DNA of 41,257 nt from Bacillus sp. ISL-41 (GTDB taxonomy: Bacteria; Bacillota; Bacilli; Bacillales; Cytobacillaceae). A program made the translations under genes and the position numbers. The notes below the pieces were generated by a model. That model worked only from the letters and a program-made list of their open reading frames with translations, made no database searches and was not told the DNA's origin. Of the stretch, positions 24,238-32,506 are shown piece by piece (position 1 is the stretch's first letter; the number at the start of each line of letters is the position of its first letter). The stretch is taken from positions 1 to 41,257 of the forward strand of contig NZ_JAGGQP010000051.1 in the NCBI RefSeq assembly GCF_018613235.1, read 5' to 3'.

Positions 24238-25062
24238 ATGAGTTTGAAAAAGGTGTTAACAATCGCAGGTTCCGATACAAGTGGCGGCGCTGGCATCCAG
24301 GCTGACCTTAAAACCTTTCAGGAGCTAGGCGTATATGGAATGACCGCTCTTACCACGATTGTGACAATGGATCCTAAAAATCACTGGCATCACGAAGTAT
24401 TCCCACAGCCAGTTGAGCTTGTCGAAAAGCAGCTTGAAACGGTTCTTTCCGTTGGAATAGATGCAATGAAGACAGGTATGCTCGGAACAGTTGAGATCAT
24501 CGAGCTATCTGCACGTAAAATCGATGAACATAAATTGGACAGGGTAGTCATTGACCCTGTAATGGTATGTAAAGGGGAAGATGAGGTCCTGATGCCCGAA
24601 AACACAGATGCAATGAGAGAATTGCTTCTGCCAAGAGCAACAGTTGTCACTCCGAACCTGTTCGAAGCATGGCAGCTGGCACAAACTGGGCCAATCCGCA
24701 CAATCGATGACATGAAGGAAGCAGCGGTGAAGATCCATGATCTAGGCGCTAAGAACGTTATGATCAAGGGCGGTAACAAGCTGAACCATGAAAAAGCCGT
24801 GGACCTGCTTTATGATGGAAAAGACTTCACTCTTTTCGAATCTGAAAAAGTCGAGACAAGCTTCACACACGGCGCTGGCTGCACATTCGCATCTGCGATC
24901 ACTGCACAGCTGGCAAAAGGCAAAACAGTACCTGAAGCATTGGAAGTGGCCAAAGGGTTCATCACCGAAGCCATCAAGCACGGCTTCAGGCTGAATGAAT
25001 ACGTAGGCCCAACTGCACACCTGGCGTACAACAAGTACGCAGGCGGCAATCGCGGGGAATAA
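24238..25062 (+). CDS. pdxK: Pyridoxal/pyridoxine kinase (ThiD-like)
   Basis: The 274-residue ribokinase-family protein opens with VLTIAGSDTSGGAGIQADLKTF, the HMP/pyridoxine-binding motif of ThiD-type kinases, and has the anion-hole motif HGAGCTFASAITAQL (about 211-225). The B. subtilis orthologue (YwdB, PdxK) phosphorylates pyridoxine, pyridoxal and pyridoxamine for PLP salvage and can also act on hydroxymethylpyrimidine. The CKGEDEVLMPE segment (about 112-122) is that of PdxK rather than ThiD, with DPVMVC just before. Shine-Dalgarno GGAGG. It is monocistronic with a good promoter and terminator. Confidence 0.9.
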   Translation: MSLKKVLTIAGSDTSGGAGIQADLKTFQELGVYGMTALTTIVTMDPKNHWHHEVFPQPVELVEKQLETVLSVGIDAMKTGMLGTVEIIELSARKIDEHKLDRVVIDPVMVCKGEDEVLMPENTDAMRELLLPRATVVTPNLFEAWQLAQTGPIRTIDDMKEAAVKIHDLGAKNVMIKGGNKLNHEKAVDLLYDGKDFTLFESEKVETSFTHGAGCTFASAITAQLAKGKTVPEALEVAKGFITEAIKHGFRLNEYVGPTAHLAYNKYAGGNRGE

Positions 25063-25073
25063 AGGCAAAACAA

Positions 25074-25124
25074 AAAGAGGCTGTCTTCAAAGCTCAACAT
25101 CTTGAGCTCTAGACAGCCTCTTTT
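25074..25124 (+). terminator. Rho-independent terminator of pdxK
   Basis: AAAGAGGCTGTC pairs with GACAGCCTCTTT, with an inner AGCTCAA/TTGAGCT stem, and is followed by TTTT. It is symmetrical enough to act both ways. Confidence 0.9.
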
Positions 25125-25161
25125 CTGTTGCTGAATGATATAAACATTAAAACACATGCAT

Positions 25162-25272
25162 TTGTCCGATAGAGACCTTCTAATGGACATTTTTCCAGGA
25201 ATTCCTCATATGTTTGTCCGATAGAGACCTTCTAACGGACACTTTTCTCGCAAATCCTCATGAATTTGTCCA
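25162..25272. repeat. 52-bp-period array with TGTCCG/CGGACA inverted repeats
   Basis: TTGTCC recurs at 25162, 25214 and 25266, exactly 52 bases apart. In each unit TGTCCGATAGA pairs with TCTAACGGACA (ATGGACA in the first), giving a hairpin of about 27 nt, followed by a variable filler of about 22 bases. It is the same family as 13451-13601 and lies between the convergent pdxK and DUF2512 genes. Confidence 0.88.
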
Positions 25273-25279
25273 ATAGTTA

Positions 25280-25636
25280 CTATATCTTCCGATTGATACG
25301 AAGAACCCGGTCTGCCATATAACTATGGAAGAACCATTCACCAGAGGCGATCAAAACGGACGCAAAAAGAGCTGCGAAAACAATGCCATCACTTTGCTCG
25401 AATAACATCAATCCAAGACCCCATATCACGAAAAATGAAAGGGCGAGGTCAGATAGAGAAGCGGTAAGATTGCTTGTTTTCGGAAGAATAAACAAGTCAC
25501 CGGCAAGATAGGAAATCGCTCCAAGAACGAGGGTAATGACGAGAATATCACCGATCCCAGCAAAACTGCCTATTAATAGAAGAAGAACAGCAAATGTCAT
25601 GATGCCTTTTATCAATAATGCCTTTGCGTGGTTCAT
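25280..25636 (-). CDS. DUF2512 membrane protein (YndM-like)
   Basis: The 118-residue protein has four predicted membrane helices (about 10-28, 30-48, 60-80 and 84-104) and the DUF2512 pattern, including GDILVITLVLGAISYLAGD and a C-terminal basic cap. The family is typical of Bacilli and has no known function; some members are linked to sporulation, which is only a weak guide. A strong Shine-Dalgarno (AAGGAGGG) precedes the ATG. It stands alone, convergent to pdxK. The 235 bases upstream to yojF show no clear promoter for either divergent gene. Confidence 0.8.
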   Translation of the reverse strand: MNHAKALLIKGIMTFAVLLLLIGSFAGIGDILVITLVLGAISYLAGDLFILPKTSNLTASLSDLALSFFVIWGLGLMLFEQSDGIVFAALFASVLIASGEWFFHSYMADRVLRINRKI

Positions 25637-25871
25637 AAGCTCCCTCCTTTTCCCTCACTATTTCCATTTACCTTCCTGATTAAACACTTTCTGTAAGAGC
25701 CACCTTGGAAATATATTCGAAACTAGAAGATACTTTATGCATTTATTCAGGCGTACATTTCGCTTTTAGAAGGATTTTTTAGTAATATAGATAAAAGTGA
25801 ATTAACATAGAAGGCCATTCATTCGGCTATTATAAACTGAAAACTTCTAAGCCCAGGAAGGAGGAACAAAG

Positions 25872-26219
25872 ATGGATCCGGTGATTTTATCCGAAGTCCA
25901 GGAAGCCCTGGACCGTTTTAAAGACAAAGAAGTCTATATTCATTTAGAAACAACAAATGGGGCGTACGCATCCCACAACAACGAATCATTCTTCTCATCA
26001 GGCGCTTATATCCGCAATGCGAAGGTAACCTATGAACGCGCGAAGATAACTGGTGAGGGCCCTTATCGGACTGGTTTGAAGATACCTTTTGGCTGGGTTT
26101 ACGCTGAGGGAATCACACACTACGAAATTGATGACAAAGGAAGGCTGCTGCTTGCCGGCCATGACTTTAACGGAAAGCTTGCCGTCGCCCTTGAAATAAG
26201 TGAAACACCGTTCGAATAA
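25872..26219 (+). CDS. yojF: YojF family protein
   Basis: The 115-residue protein belongs to the YojF (DUF1806) family. Typical segments are KDKEVYIHLETTNGAYASH, FFSSGAYIRNAKVTYERA and YRTGLKIPFGWVYAEGIT. In B. subtilis yojF lies next to yojG (bshB2), and the pairing is repeated here with 35 bases between stop and start, so a role connected with bacillithiol synthesis is plausible but not shown. A strong Shine-Dalgarno (AAGGAGGA) fixes the start. Confidence 0.9.
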   Translation: MDPVILSEVQEALDRFKDKEVYIHLETTNGAYASHNNESFFSSGAYIRNAKVTYERAKITGEGPYRTGLKIPFGWVYAEGITHYEIDDKGRLLLAGHDFNGKLAVALEISETPFE

Positions 26220-26254
26220 TTTATTTGGACTTGGCTGAAAGGAGAGATTTTACA

Positions 26255-26923
26255 ATGGAAAAAGAAAGGCATGTACTTGTCGTATTCCCTCATCCTGATG
26301 ATGAGGCATTCGGTGTTTCCGGAACAATCGCATCCCATATAAACATGGGAACGCCTGTCACATATGCCTGTTTGACACTTGGACAGATGGGACGGAATAT
26401 GGGGAATCCCCCGTTCGCAAACAGGGAAACTCTTCCTGCTATACGGAAAAAGGAATTGAAGGATGCAGCGCGCGCTATGGGTATCAATGATTTGCGCATG
26501 CTCGGGTTCCGTGACAAAACGGTTGAGTTCGAGGATGAAAATATGCTGACCAACCTGATGTCTTCATTGATCACAGAATTGAATCCTTCGCTCGTCATCA
26601 CCTTCTACCCTGGCTACTCTGTCCACCCGGACCATGAGGCAACCGGTGCGGCTGTGGTACGCGCAGTTGAAAAAATTCCCGAAGCTGACAGGCCGAAGCT
26701 CCATTGCGTCGCATTCTCACGAAACTGTGTCGAAGAGCTTGGCGAGCCGGATATCGTTTATGATATAAGTGCTGTCGCGGACATCAAGCTTGATGCAATC
26801 CGTGCACACCGCTCCCAGACAGAGCTGATGCTTGAAGAAATGGCTGATAAACTGAAGGAAAAGGATCCAAAAACGTTGGCCTGGCTCAACAATGAACGCT
26901 TCTGGACATATAAGTTTTCATGA
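26255..26923 (+). CDS. bshB2: Bacillithiol biosynthesis deacetylase BshB2
   Basis: BshB2 (YojG) removes the acetyl group from GlcNAc-malate, the second step of bacillithiol synthesis, overlapping with BshB1. The 222-residue LmbE-like protein has the zinc motif PHPDDEAF (about 11-18, His-x-Asp-Asp), FRDKTVEFED, and the third zinc ligand in the HPDHEATGAAV segment (about 127-137). I choose the ATG at 26255 (MEKERHVLVV), preceded by AAAGGAGAG; an upstream in-frame ATG lacks a Shine-Dalgarno and family homology. Confidence 0.92.
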   Translation: MEKERHVLVVFPHPDDEAFGVSGTIASHINMGTPVTYACLTLGQMGRNMGNPPFANRETLPAIRKKELKDAARAMGINDLRMLGFRDKTVEFEDENMLTNLMSSLITELNPSLVITFYPGYSVHPDHEATGAAVVRAVEKIPEADRPKLHCVAFSRNCVEELGEPDIVYDISAVADIKLDAIRAHRSQTELMLEEMADKLKEKDPKTLAWLNNERFWTYKFS

Positions 26924-26925
26924 TA

Positions 26926-26953
26926 AAGTCCACCCTAATAAGGTGGATTTTTT
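26926..26953 (+). terminator. Rho-independent terminator of yojF-bshB2
   Basis: TCCACC and GGTGGA pair around CTAATAA and are followed by six T. It abuts the stop codon of the convergent minus-strand gene. Confidence 0.85.
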
Positions 26954-27288
26954 CATTTTCGTTCATAAACTCCCTCAATCATCAAGCCTTTTACGAATAC
27001 AACCTTTTCCTCCGGCTCCCCTTTAATCTTCCATACCGATTCCTTGAATCCGAGGAATTTGCTGTTATCAGTTTTGCCAATCAAGCGGTCGATTTCAAAG
27101 GTTTTCTCGCCATTATTATAATACTTTTGATAAGTTTCATAGCCTCGGTGGAACTCTTTGTCTTTATGGACAATTACTCCGTCTGTTCGATTCATGTATA
27201 CATCTAAACTCACATCATAGAAATAAAGCCCAACGATCAGAAGAACCGGAACAAGAAACAGCACCATACGCTTCTTTTTAAAAAACAA
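26953..27288 (-). CDS. Small membrane-anchored hypothetical protein
   Basis: I do not recognise this 111-residue protein. It has a basic N-terminus (FFKKKR), one membrane helix (about 8-24) and an extracytoplasmic domain rich in Lys, Glu and aromatic residues. That is the layout of small Bacillus membrane proteins such as the DUF3139-like group; I would not assign it. The start is a TTG behind GGGGGAG; the ATG seven codons further in is an alternative. It is divergent from the ABC transporter operon. Confidence 0.6.
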   Translation of the reverse strand: MFFKKKRMVLFLVPVLLIVGLYFYDVSLDVYMNRTDGVIVHKDKEFHRGYETYQKYYNNGEKTFEIDRLIGKTDNSKFLGFKESVWKIKGEPEEKVVFVKGLMIEGVYERK

Positions 27289-27399
27289 GAGATCACTCCC
27301 CCCTATTTTTGAAAATTTTCAGTTATCTCCACCTCGTATGATAGCATATAAACCCAGAAATAGGCATTTGTGAGACAATGTCGGTTTTTATCTTTATTT

Positions 27400-27415
27400 G
27401 TGAGTGATTACTCAC
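27400..27415. promoter_or_regulatory. TetR-type operator 1
   Basis: GTGAGTGATTACTCAC is a palindrome with six-base arms. The core AGTGATTACTCACT is repeated exactly in operator 2. It ends next to the predicted -35 box of the exporter operon. Confidence 0.7.
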
Positions 27416-27444
27416 TATACAAAATCAAATATCTGCGTTATGCT
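27416..27444 (+). promoter_or_regulatory. Predicted promoter of the ABC-tetR operon
   Basis: TATACA (27416-27421), 17 bases, then TATGCT (27439-27444). The -35 is poor, but the two operators bracket it closely. Confidence 0.5.
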
Positions 27445-27450
27445 TTCAGT

Positions 27451-27466
27451 AAGTGATTACTCACTT
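27451..27466. promoter_or_regulatory. TetR-type operator 2
   Basis: AAGTGATTACTCACTT is a palindrome with six-base arms that shares the 14-base core of operator 1. It lies at about the transcription start, where binding would block initiation. Confidence 0.7.
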
Positions 27467-27490
27467 TTATAAAAGGATGGTGAAAATCCC

Positions 27491-28213
27491 ATGATTGTTT
27501 CAATTAAAAATGTAAGTAAAAGCTATGGGAATCATAAGGTTTTAGAAAATATCAATCTAGAGATTGAGAGCGGAGAAATTTTTGGACTGCTTGGCCCGTC
27601 AGGAGCAGGAAAAACGACTCTGATCCGGCAGCTAGTAGGTCTTGAATCGCCAAGTGAAGGAGAAAACTATCTTTTCGGCGAAAAAATGCCTTCACTGAGG
27701 CTGATTGAAAGGATTGGCTATATGGCTCAATCGGACGCACTCTATACTGAATTGTCTGCGAAAGAAAATCTTGAATTCTTTGCTTCCTTGTTCGGTCTCA
27801 AGGGCACGCACCGGAAAAAACGTATTTTAGAAGTATTGCAGCTTGTCGACTTATCTGATCATCTAAACAAACTGGTAACCAATTATTCTGGCGGCATGAA
27901 GCGTCGTCTATCGCTCGCTTCCGCACTGCTTCATGAACCAGAATTGTTGATCCTCGATGAACCGACTGTCGGCATTGATCCTGTTCTGCGCCAGAGCATT
28001 TGGTCAGGTTTCTATGATTTGAAGGCAGAGGGAAAGACGCTGATCGTTACAACACATGTCATGGACGAAGCCGAAAAATGCGACAGGCTGGGACTGATTC
28101 GAGATGGCCGTCTGATCGCGGTCGGCACTCCTGCAGAATTGAAGGAAAAGACTGGTTCTGCCAGCGTTGAAGAAGCATTTTTAGCATACGGAGGTGTCCA
28201 GCATGAGAATTAG
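27491..28213 (+). CDS. ABC transporter ATP-binding protein (ABC-2 exporter)
   Basis: The 240-residue ATPase has Walker A GPSGAGKT (35-42), the Q-loop in GYMAQSDALYTELSAKENL, the signature YSGGMKRRLSLA (about 137-148), Walker B LLILDEPTVGID (about 157-168) and the H-loop TTHVMDEAEKCD. This is the YhcG/YadG-type class of ABC-2 exporters for drugs or antimicrobial compounds. It overlaps the permease gene by 11 bases and is followed by a TetR gene, so export is probably induced by the substrate. The actual substrate is not evident. Confidence 0.93.
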   Translation: MIVSIKNVSKSYGNHKVLENINLEIESGEIFGLLGPSGAGKTTLIRQLVGLESPSEGENYLFGEKMPSLRLIERIGYMAQSDALYTELSAKENLEFFASLFGLKGTHRKKRILEVLQLVDLSDHLNKLVTNYSGGMKRRLSLASALLHEPELLILDEPTVGIDPVLRQSIWSGFYDLKAEGKTLIVTTHVMDEAEKCDRLGLIRDGRLIAVGTPAELKEKTGSASVEEAFLAYGGVQHEN

Positions 28214-29228
28214 AGCTTTAGTGATCAGGATCATCCGGCAGTTCCTAAGGGATAAAAGGACACTTGCAATGATGCTTGTCGCCCCGCTCCTGATCCTGAC
28301 GATGCTCCACCTTGTTTTTAACGGTGAAAACTATGTTCCAAAGGTCGGTTTTGTGGATGCTCCTGCTGTTGTAATGGAGAAGATGGACCTCGAGGATGCC
28401 ACAGTGAAAGAATATGACTCTGCAAAAATGGCAAAAGATGATGCTTTGGTACGAAAAATTGATGGGTATATCACCTTTAATGGCCCTATAATAGATAAAA
28501 TCGTTTTAGAAGGAAGCGACCCAACAGTTAATGGTTCGGTTATGAAATGGATCCAGCAAGCAACGAAGCCATTGACGTCATCACAGGGAAATCTGGCTGT
28601 CGATTATCTTCATGGCTCAGACGATATGGGACAGTTCGATTATTTCGGACCGGTTCTATTAGGGTTCTTCGCTTTCTTTTTCGTCTTTATCATTTCCGGG
28701 ATTTCTTTTTTACGGGAAAGAACTAGCGGTACACTGGAAAAATTACTTTCAAGCCCGATAAGGAAGTGGGAAATCGTCGTTGGCTATGTACTCGGATTTG
28801 GGCTTTTTACGATGCTGCAGGCGACCCTGATTGCCTGGTATGCCATCTATGTCCTCGGCATGCTGATGGAAGGATCCTTCATCTATGTATTATTGATTAC
28901 CTTAATGCTGTCAATGACAGCGCTGACGCTCGGTACACTTTTGTCCGCATTCGCAAACAATGAGTTCCAGATGATTCAGTTTATCCCGGTCATCATCGTA
29001 CCGCAGTTCTTCTTTTCCGGACTGATCAATCTCGATACGATTTCCGATTGGCTGAGCTGGCTCGGGCCAATTACGCCGCTCTATTATGCTGCCGAAGCAT
29101 TGCGTGATATTATGGTAAGAGGATACGGATGGGATGCCATCTACGGGAATATGCTGATGCTGGCCGGATTTTCAGCACTGTTCATCTTCCTTAATATTTT
29201 GGCATTGCGGAAACACCGCGCAGTTTGA
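28203..29228 (+). CDS. ABC-2 type transporter permease
   Basis: The 341-residue membrane protein has the ABC-2 layout: one N-terminal helix (about 18-37), a large outside loop (about 40-150), and five helices in the C-terminal part. The typical motif ISFLRERTSGTLEKLLSSPI (about 172-191) marks the coupling region, followed by VVGYVLGFGLFTMLQA, and FIPVIIVPQFFFSGLINLDT. I use the ATG at 28203 (MRIRALV), which overlaps the ATPase gene; the frame is open slightly upstream without a start that has a Shine-Dalgarno. It works with the preceding ATPase. Confidence 0.92.
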   Translation: MRIRALVIRIIRQFLRDKRTLAMMLVAPLLILTMLHLVFNGENYVPKVGFVDAPAVVMEKMDLEDATVKEYDSAKMAKDDALVRKIDGYITFNGPIIDKIVLEGSDPTVNGSVMKWIQQATKPLTSSQGNLAVDYLHGSDDMGQFDYFGPVLLGFFAFFFVFIISGISFLRERTSGTLEKLLSSPIRKWEIVVGYVLGFGLFTMLQATLIAWYAIYVLGMLMEGSFIYVLLITLMLSMTALTLGTLLSAFANNEFQMIQFIPVIIVPQFFFSGLINLDTISDWLSWLGPITPLYYAAEALRDIMVRGYGWDAIYGNMLMLAGFSALFIFLNILALRKHRAV

Positions 29229-29249
29229 CCGCGGCGAAAGGAGCAACAC

Positions 29250-29909
29250 ATGAGTGACCAAGACTTAATCATTGATGAACTAATCGATGGCGAAGACCTG
29301 ACCGAGAAGCAAAGGAAAATCATCATATCGGCGATTGAATCCTTTGCCGAAAAAGGGTTTTCCGCCACTTCAACCAGCGAAATCGCCAAAAAGGCAGGCG
29401 TTGCTGAAGGTACGATTTTCAGACACTATAAAACAAAAAAGGATTTGCTGCTGGCGATTGTCGCTCCAATGATGGCAAAGTTTGTGGCACCTCTTTTTAT
29501 AAAAGATTTAAAAAGGGTCCTGGACCAGGACTATGAGCATGTTGAAGATTTTCTCAGGGCAATGCTGGAAAACCGCCGGGGGTTCTTGATCAAAAACCTC
29601 TCTACAGTCAAAATTTTAGTGCAGGAAATTCCTTTCCACCCGGAATTGAAGGATTTATTCAAGGAACATATCGCCCTTAAAGTTTATGCACTGTTCGAGA
29701 AGCTTGTTGAGCATTATCAGGAAAAAGGCCAAATCATTCAGATCCCTGCCTACAGTGTGTTCCGGATGATCTTCTCCTCCATCTTTGGCTACTTGATCGC
29801 TAGGTATATGATCCTGCCTGAAGCAGACTGGGATGATGAAGCAGAAACAGAGCGGACAATTCAATTCATTATGCATGGGTTGGCAGGACCGAACAGCAGC
29901 AAAAAATAA
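29250..29909 (+). CDS. TetR family transcriptional regulator
   Basis: The 219-residue protein has a TetR-type HTH at about residues 25-70: IISAIESFAEKGFSATSTSE, IAKKAGVAEGTIFRHYKTKK. The C-terminal domain (about 75-215) is helical and diverged, as expected for a ligand-binding domain. It is the third gene of the exporter operon, and twin palindromes in the operon promoter are its likely targets, giving autoregulation and substrate-induced export. The first 18 residues are an acidic extension. Shine-Dalgarno AAAGGAG. Confidence 0.9.
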   Translation: MSDQDLIIDELIDGEDLTEKQRKIIISAIESFAEKGFSATSTSEIAKKAGVAEGTIFRHYKTKKDLLLAIVAPMMAKFVAPLFIKDLKRVLDQDYEHVEDFLRAMLENRRGFLIKNLSTVKILVQEIPFHPELKDLFKEHIALKVYALFEKLVEHYQEKGQIIQIPAYSVFRMIFSSIFGYLIARYMILPEADWDDEAETERTIQFIMHGLAGPNSSKK

Positions 29910-29939
29910 AACCGGGCTTGGGTGCCCGGTTTTATTTTG
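29908..29939 (+). terminator. Rho-independent terminator of the exporter operon
   Basis: AAAACCGGGC and GCCCGGTTTT pair around TTGGGT, followed by ATTTT. It begins at the tetR stop codon. Confidence 0.9.
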
Positions 29940-29969
29940 ATTTAAAACTGGAAAAAATCATGGATAATT

Positions 29970-30090
29970 TCCAATTCGCTATAAAAATTTTGATTTCGCT
30001 ATAAAAATCAGATTTTCGCTATATTATTCGATTTTTCGCTATATAAATGGGATTTTCGCTATATAATTGAAATTATCGCTATAAAAAAAG
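29970..30090. repeat. Six-unit tandem array with exact 20-bp period
   Basis: TCGCTATA recurs at 29976, 29996, 30016, 30036, 30056 and 30076, all exactly 20 bases apart. The unit consensus is GATTTTCGCTATATAAATnG, with filler bases varying. It lies between the convergent tetR and sugar dehydrogenase genes. The remaining bases to 30187 contain ATAAACC...GGTTTAT near 30110-30140, which may form a weak hairpin with a T-tract on the plus strand. Confidence 0.88.
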
Positions 30091-30187
30091 ATTCTCGTTC
30101 TCTTTTTATCGATAAACCAGCCCATCTTCTAGGTTTATAGAGCCTTTTTTTATAAAACTGCTTTAGAAATCAAAAAACCTCACTCAA

Positions 30188-31288
30188 TTACTGCAATTCA
30201 TCAACTTTTACGCGATAAAGCTTGTCATCGCCTTCTCCTGGGGTGCCGCGGCCATCGGTATTGTTACTGATAAAATATAAATGATCACCTCCCACGATGA
30301 CATCGCGGATTCGGCCTAATCCTGTGACTACTTCTCTCGTTGTTTTCGCTGCAGGGTCGAACTCACGGAGTGCGTTGCCTCTCAATGTCGCGACATATAA
30401 CTTTCCGCCATGTGCCGCCATCCCTGATGGTGCCCATGTATTGCTTCCTGAATGGAAAATTGGCGTTTCCATGCCCTGCTTTGTGTCATCACCGGTCATC
30501 TCCGGCCAGCCATAGTTTTTGCCTGCCTCGATCAAATTTATTTCATCCTGTGCGGATGGGCCGTGTTCGCTGGCATAGAGTATTCCATCCTCCGACCAGG
30601 CAAATCCCTGCGGATTGCGGTGGCCATAGCTGTATACATAGGAACCTGCAAAAGGATTATCTGCCGGAACCGATCCATCAAGATTCAGACGGAGGATCTT
30701 GCCGCCAAGCGAACCTAGATCTTGGGCGATTTCCGGATTGGTTGCCGCATCGCCTGCCGTGGCGTAAAGCTTTCCATCCGGCCCGATTTTTAGCCTGCCT
30801 CCGTGATGGAAGCGTCCGCTCGGGATGTTATCGAGCAGCAGCTTGCCTTCCACCCATTCATCATTTTTCAAGATCAATTCGACAATCCGATTGAACTGCC
30901 CGGTGCCATTCTCGTATGTATAGTAAGCAAATGCCTTGTTGGACTGTTCGAAGTCAGGCGCAAGCACAAAGCCCAGAAATCCAGCTTCTGCTGCCTGTGA
31001 CAATTCCTTAATAAAAGAAACCTTCTGCCGCTCTGAGTTGCCGCCCTCCACTTTTACAATCGAACCCGGGCGTTCGCTTAAGTAAAATGTCTCGCCAATT
31101 TTATTAATGGACCAAGGCACTTCGAGATTTTCCGCAACAACCTCGAGTTCGTCAGCCTGGGCAACAGCCTCTTTGCCTTCTTCTGGTTTTTGACCAACTT
31201 CACCTGCAGGTTTTGTTTGATCACCGCCGCCCGAACATCCTGCCATCAACATCAGCATTGCCAGTAACACATACAAGAATCTTTTCAT
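30188..31288 (-). CDS. Lipoprotein aldose sugar dehydrogenase (PQQ-dependent, GSDH family)
   Basis: The 366-residue protein has a lipoprotein signal (FLYVLLAMLMLMAGC, Cys18 as the lipidated residue) and a low-complexity linker to about residue 45. The rest is a six-bladed GSDH propeller like soluble glucose dehydrogenase and E. coli YliI: VPWSINKI, HHGGRLKIGPDGKLYATAGDA (about 161-181), YVYSYGHRNPQGFAW, YASEHGPSAQDEIN and a final NTDGRGTPGEGDDKLYRV. It would oxidise aldose sugars outside the membrane if PQQ is supplied; PQQ synthesis genes are not seen, so the true cofactor use is unknown. Shine-Dalgarno AAGGAGAGG. It follows the HAD gene by about 53 bases and may share its transcript. Confidence 0.88.
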   Translation of the reverse strand: MKRFLYVLLAMLMLMAGCSGGGDQTKPAGEVGQKPEEGKEAVAQADELEVVAENLEVPWSINKIGETFYLSERPGSIVKVEGGNSERQKVSFIKELSQAAEAGFLGFVLAPDFEQSNKAFAYYTYENGTGQFNRIVELILKNDEWVEGKLLLDNIPSGRFHHGGRLKIGPDGKLYATAGDAATNPEIAQDLGSLGGKILRLNLDGSVPADNPFAGSYVYSYGHRNPQGFAWSEDGILYASEHGPSAQDEINLIEAGKNYGWPEMTGDDTKQGMETPIFHSGSNTWAPSGMAAHGGKLYVATLRGNALREFDPAAKTTREVVTGLGRIRDVIVGGDHLYFISNNTDGRGTPGEGDDKLYRVKVDELQ

Positions 31289-31341
31289 GACACCTCTCCT
31301 TGGTTTTCATAACGTTTTGAAAATCAATCCTGCAATCAATT

Positions 31342-32202
31342 TCAATCTTCCAACACCTTCATGATTGCTTTTCCTACACCGCTTTCTTCATTCGTTAATG
31401 TCACTTCGCCGCATAAAGCCTTGATTTTCTCCGCTGCATTCCCCATTGCGACCGGTTTGCCGACCCTCTCGAGCATCGATACATCATTGAAATTGTCACC
31501 AAGCGCCATCGTTTCCTCCATGGTGATTCCTCTTGATGCTGTGAATTTTTCCAGAGCAACGCCTTTTTGAGCGTCCAGGCTTGTGATTTCGATATTCTCA
31601 CGGCCGGATGAACTGACCGCTAGCCCTGTGATTTCCTTCAGGCCATTCCTTGCAGCCTCAAGCTTGGCATCATCCAGCGAAAAAGCGAGCAGCTTGTAAA
31701 TTTCATATTGGTCGTCCTCGAATAATCGGTCATAATGTTCTATCTTCGTAATCAGTCCTTTGTGCATCCTTTCCTCAGCAGCCTCAGCAATTTTTTCAAT
31801 CGGCACTTCAGGGTTTGCGGTTGAAAAAATATCAACGATAATTGAGATTGCCTTGTCCTCATCTTCAGTAAAGGTACCTTTGTTTGTATAAACCTCGAAA
31901 TACACACCGCTTTCGACAAGCCTTAGTGCTGCCTGCCGGGCCTTCGCTTTATCGAGCGGACTTGATGAAACGATTTCCCCATCCTCGGAACGGACCTCGG
32001 CTCCATTTACACAAATCATCGGCAGTTTAAGGCCTGACTCCTCAAGCACGAACCTTGCTTCCTGATAGGAACGGCCGGTTGCGACTACAACCTCGATTCC
32101 GTTCTCTTTTGCTTTTAAAACTGCTTCCTTATTTTCCGCAGTGATCTGCTGGGTAGCAGTCAAGAATGTTCCATCCATATCTGTTGCTATGCACTTAATC
32201 AT
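31342..32202 (-). CDS. Cof-type HAD hydrolase
   Basis: The 286-residue protein is a HAD phosphatase of the Cof/YwpJ (IIB cap) subfamily: motif I DMDGTFL (about 7-13), motif II VVATGRSYQEA, a cap domain at about 85-190, motif III Lys near 200 and motif IV ALGDNFNDVSML (about 228-239). Such enzymes dephosphorylate sugar phosphates, FMN or PLP with overlapping specificity. I use the ATG at 32202 (MIKCIATDMDG), preceded by GAAGGTGA; the frame is open 12 codons further. It is divergent from the alpha-glucoside operon. Confidence 0.88.
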   Translation of the reverse strand: MIKCIATDMDGTFLTATQQITAENKEAVLKAKENGIEVVVATGRSYQEARFVLEESGLKLPMICVNGAEVRSEDGEIVSSSPLDKAKARQAALRLVESGVYFEVYTNKGTFTEDEDKAISIIVDIFSTANPEVPIEKIAEAAEERMHKGLITKIEHYDRLFEDDQYEIYKLLAFSLDDAKLEAARNGLKEITGLAVSSSGRENIEITSLDAQKGVALEKFTASRGITMEETMALGDNFNDVSMLERVGKPVAMGNAAEKIKALCGEVTLTNEESGVGKAIMKVLED

Positions 32203-32418
32203 GTTTTCACCTTCAGTTATTTTTTTCAGTATTAACAATCATGATAGACCATCAAACTCACGACAGCAAATAATACGTGTATATACTAATTTTCCAATTA
32301 TTATGACCATAATGTACCCCTTCCATTTCAGGCTTGAACTAATAATCTATAAATTTAAATATCTTAAAAACTTACATATTGTCATTGTAAAATTCATATG
32401 CTATTATGAATCCGAAGC

Positions 32419-32432
32419 TGCAATCGTTTGCA
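32419..32432 (+). promoter_or_regulatory. cre-like operator 1 of the alpha-glucoside operon
   Basis: TGCAATCGTTTGCA fits the cre core TGNAANCGNWNNCW at every fixed position and is nearly a perfect palindrome, so CcpA or the operon's own LacI-family regulator could bind. Confidence 0.6.
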
Positions 32433-32457
32433 TATCAGGGCAGCATTAAATCAGCAT

Positions 32458-32491
32458 CAGTAAAAATCCAATTAATTCAAGGTTTTTACTG
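32458..32491. promoter_or_regulatory. Inverted repeat in the HAD/binding-protein intergenic region
   Basis: CAGTAAAAATCC pairs with GGTTTTTACTG with one extra base, across 11 bases. It lies between the divergent genes and could be a hairpin or a regulator site. The rest of 32203-32418 is AT-rich with nothing recognisable. Confidence 0.35.
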
Positions 32492-32506
32492 CTTATAACC
32501 CTAATA

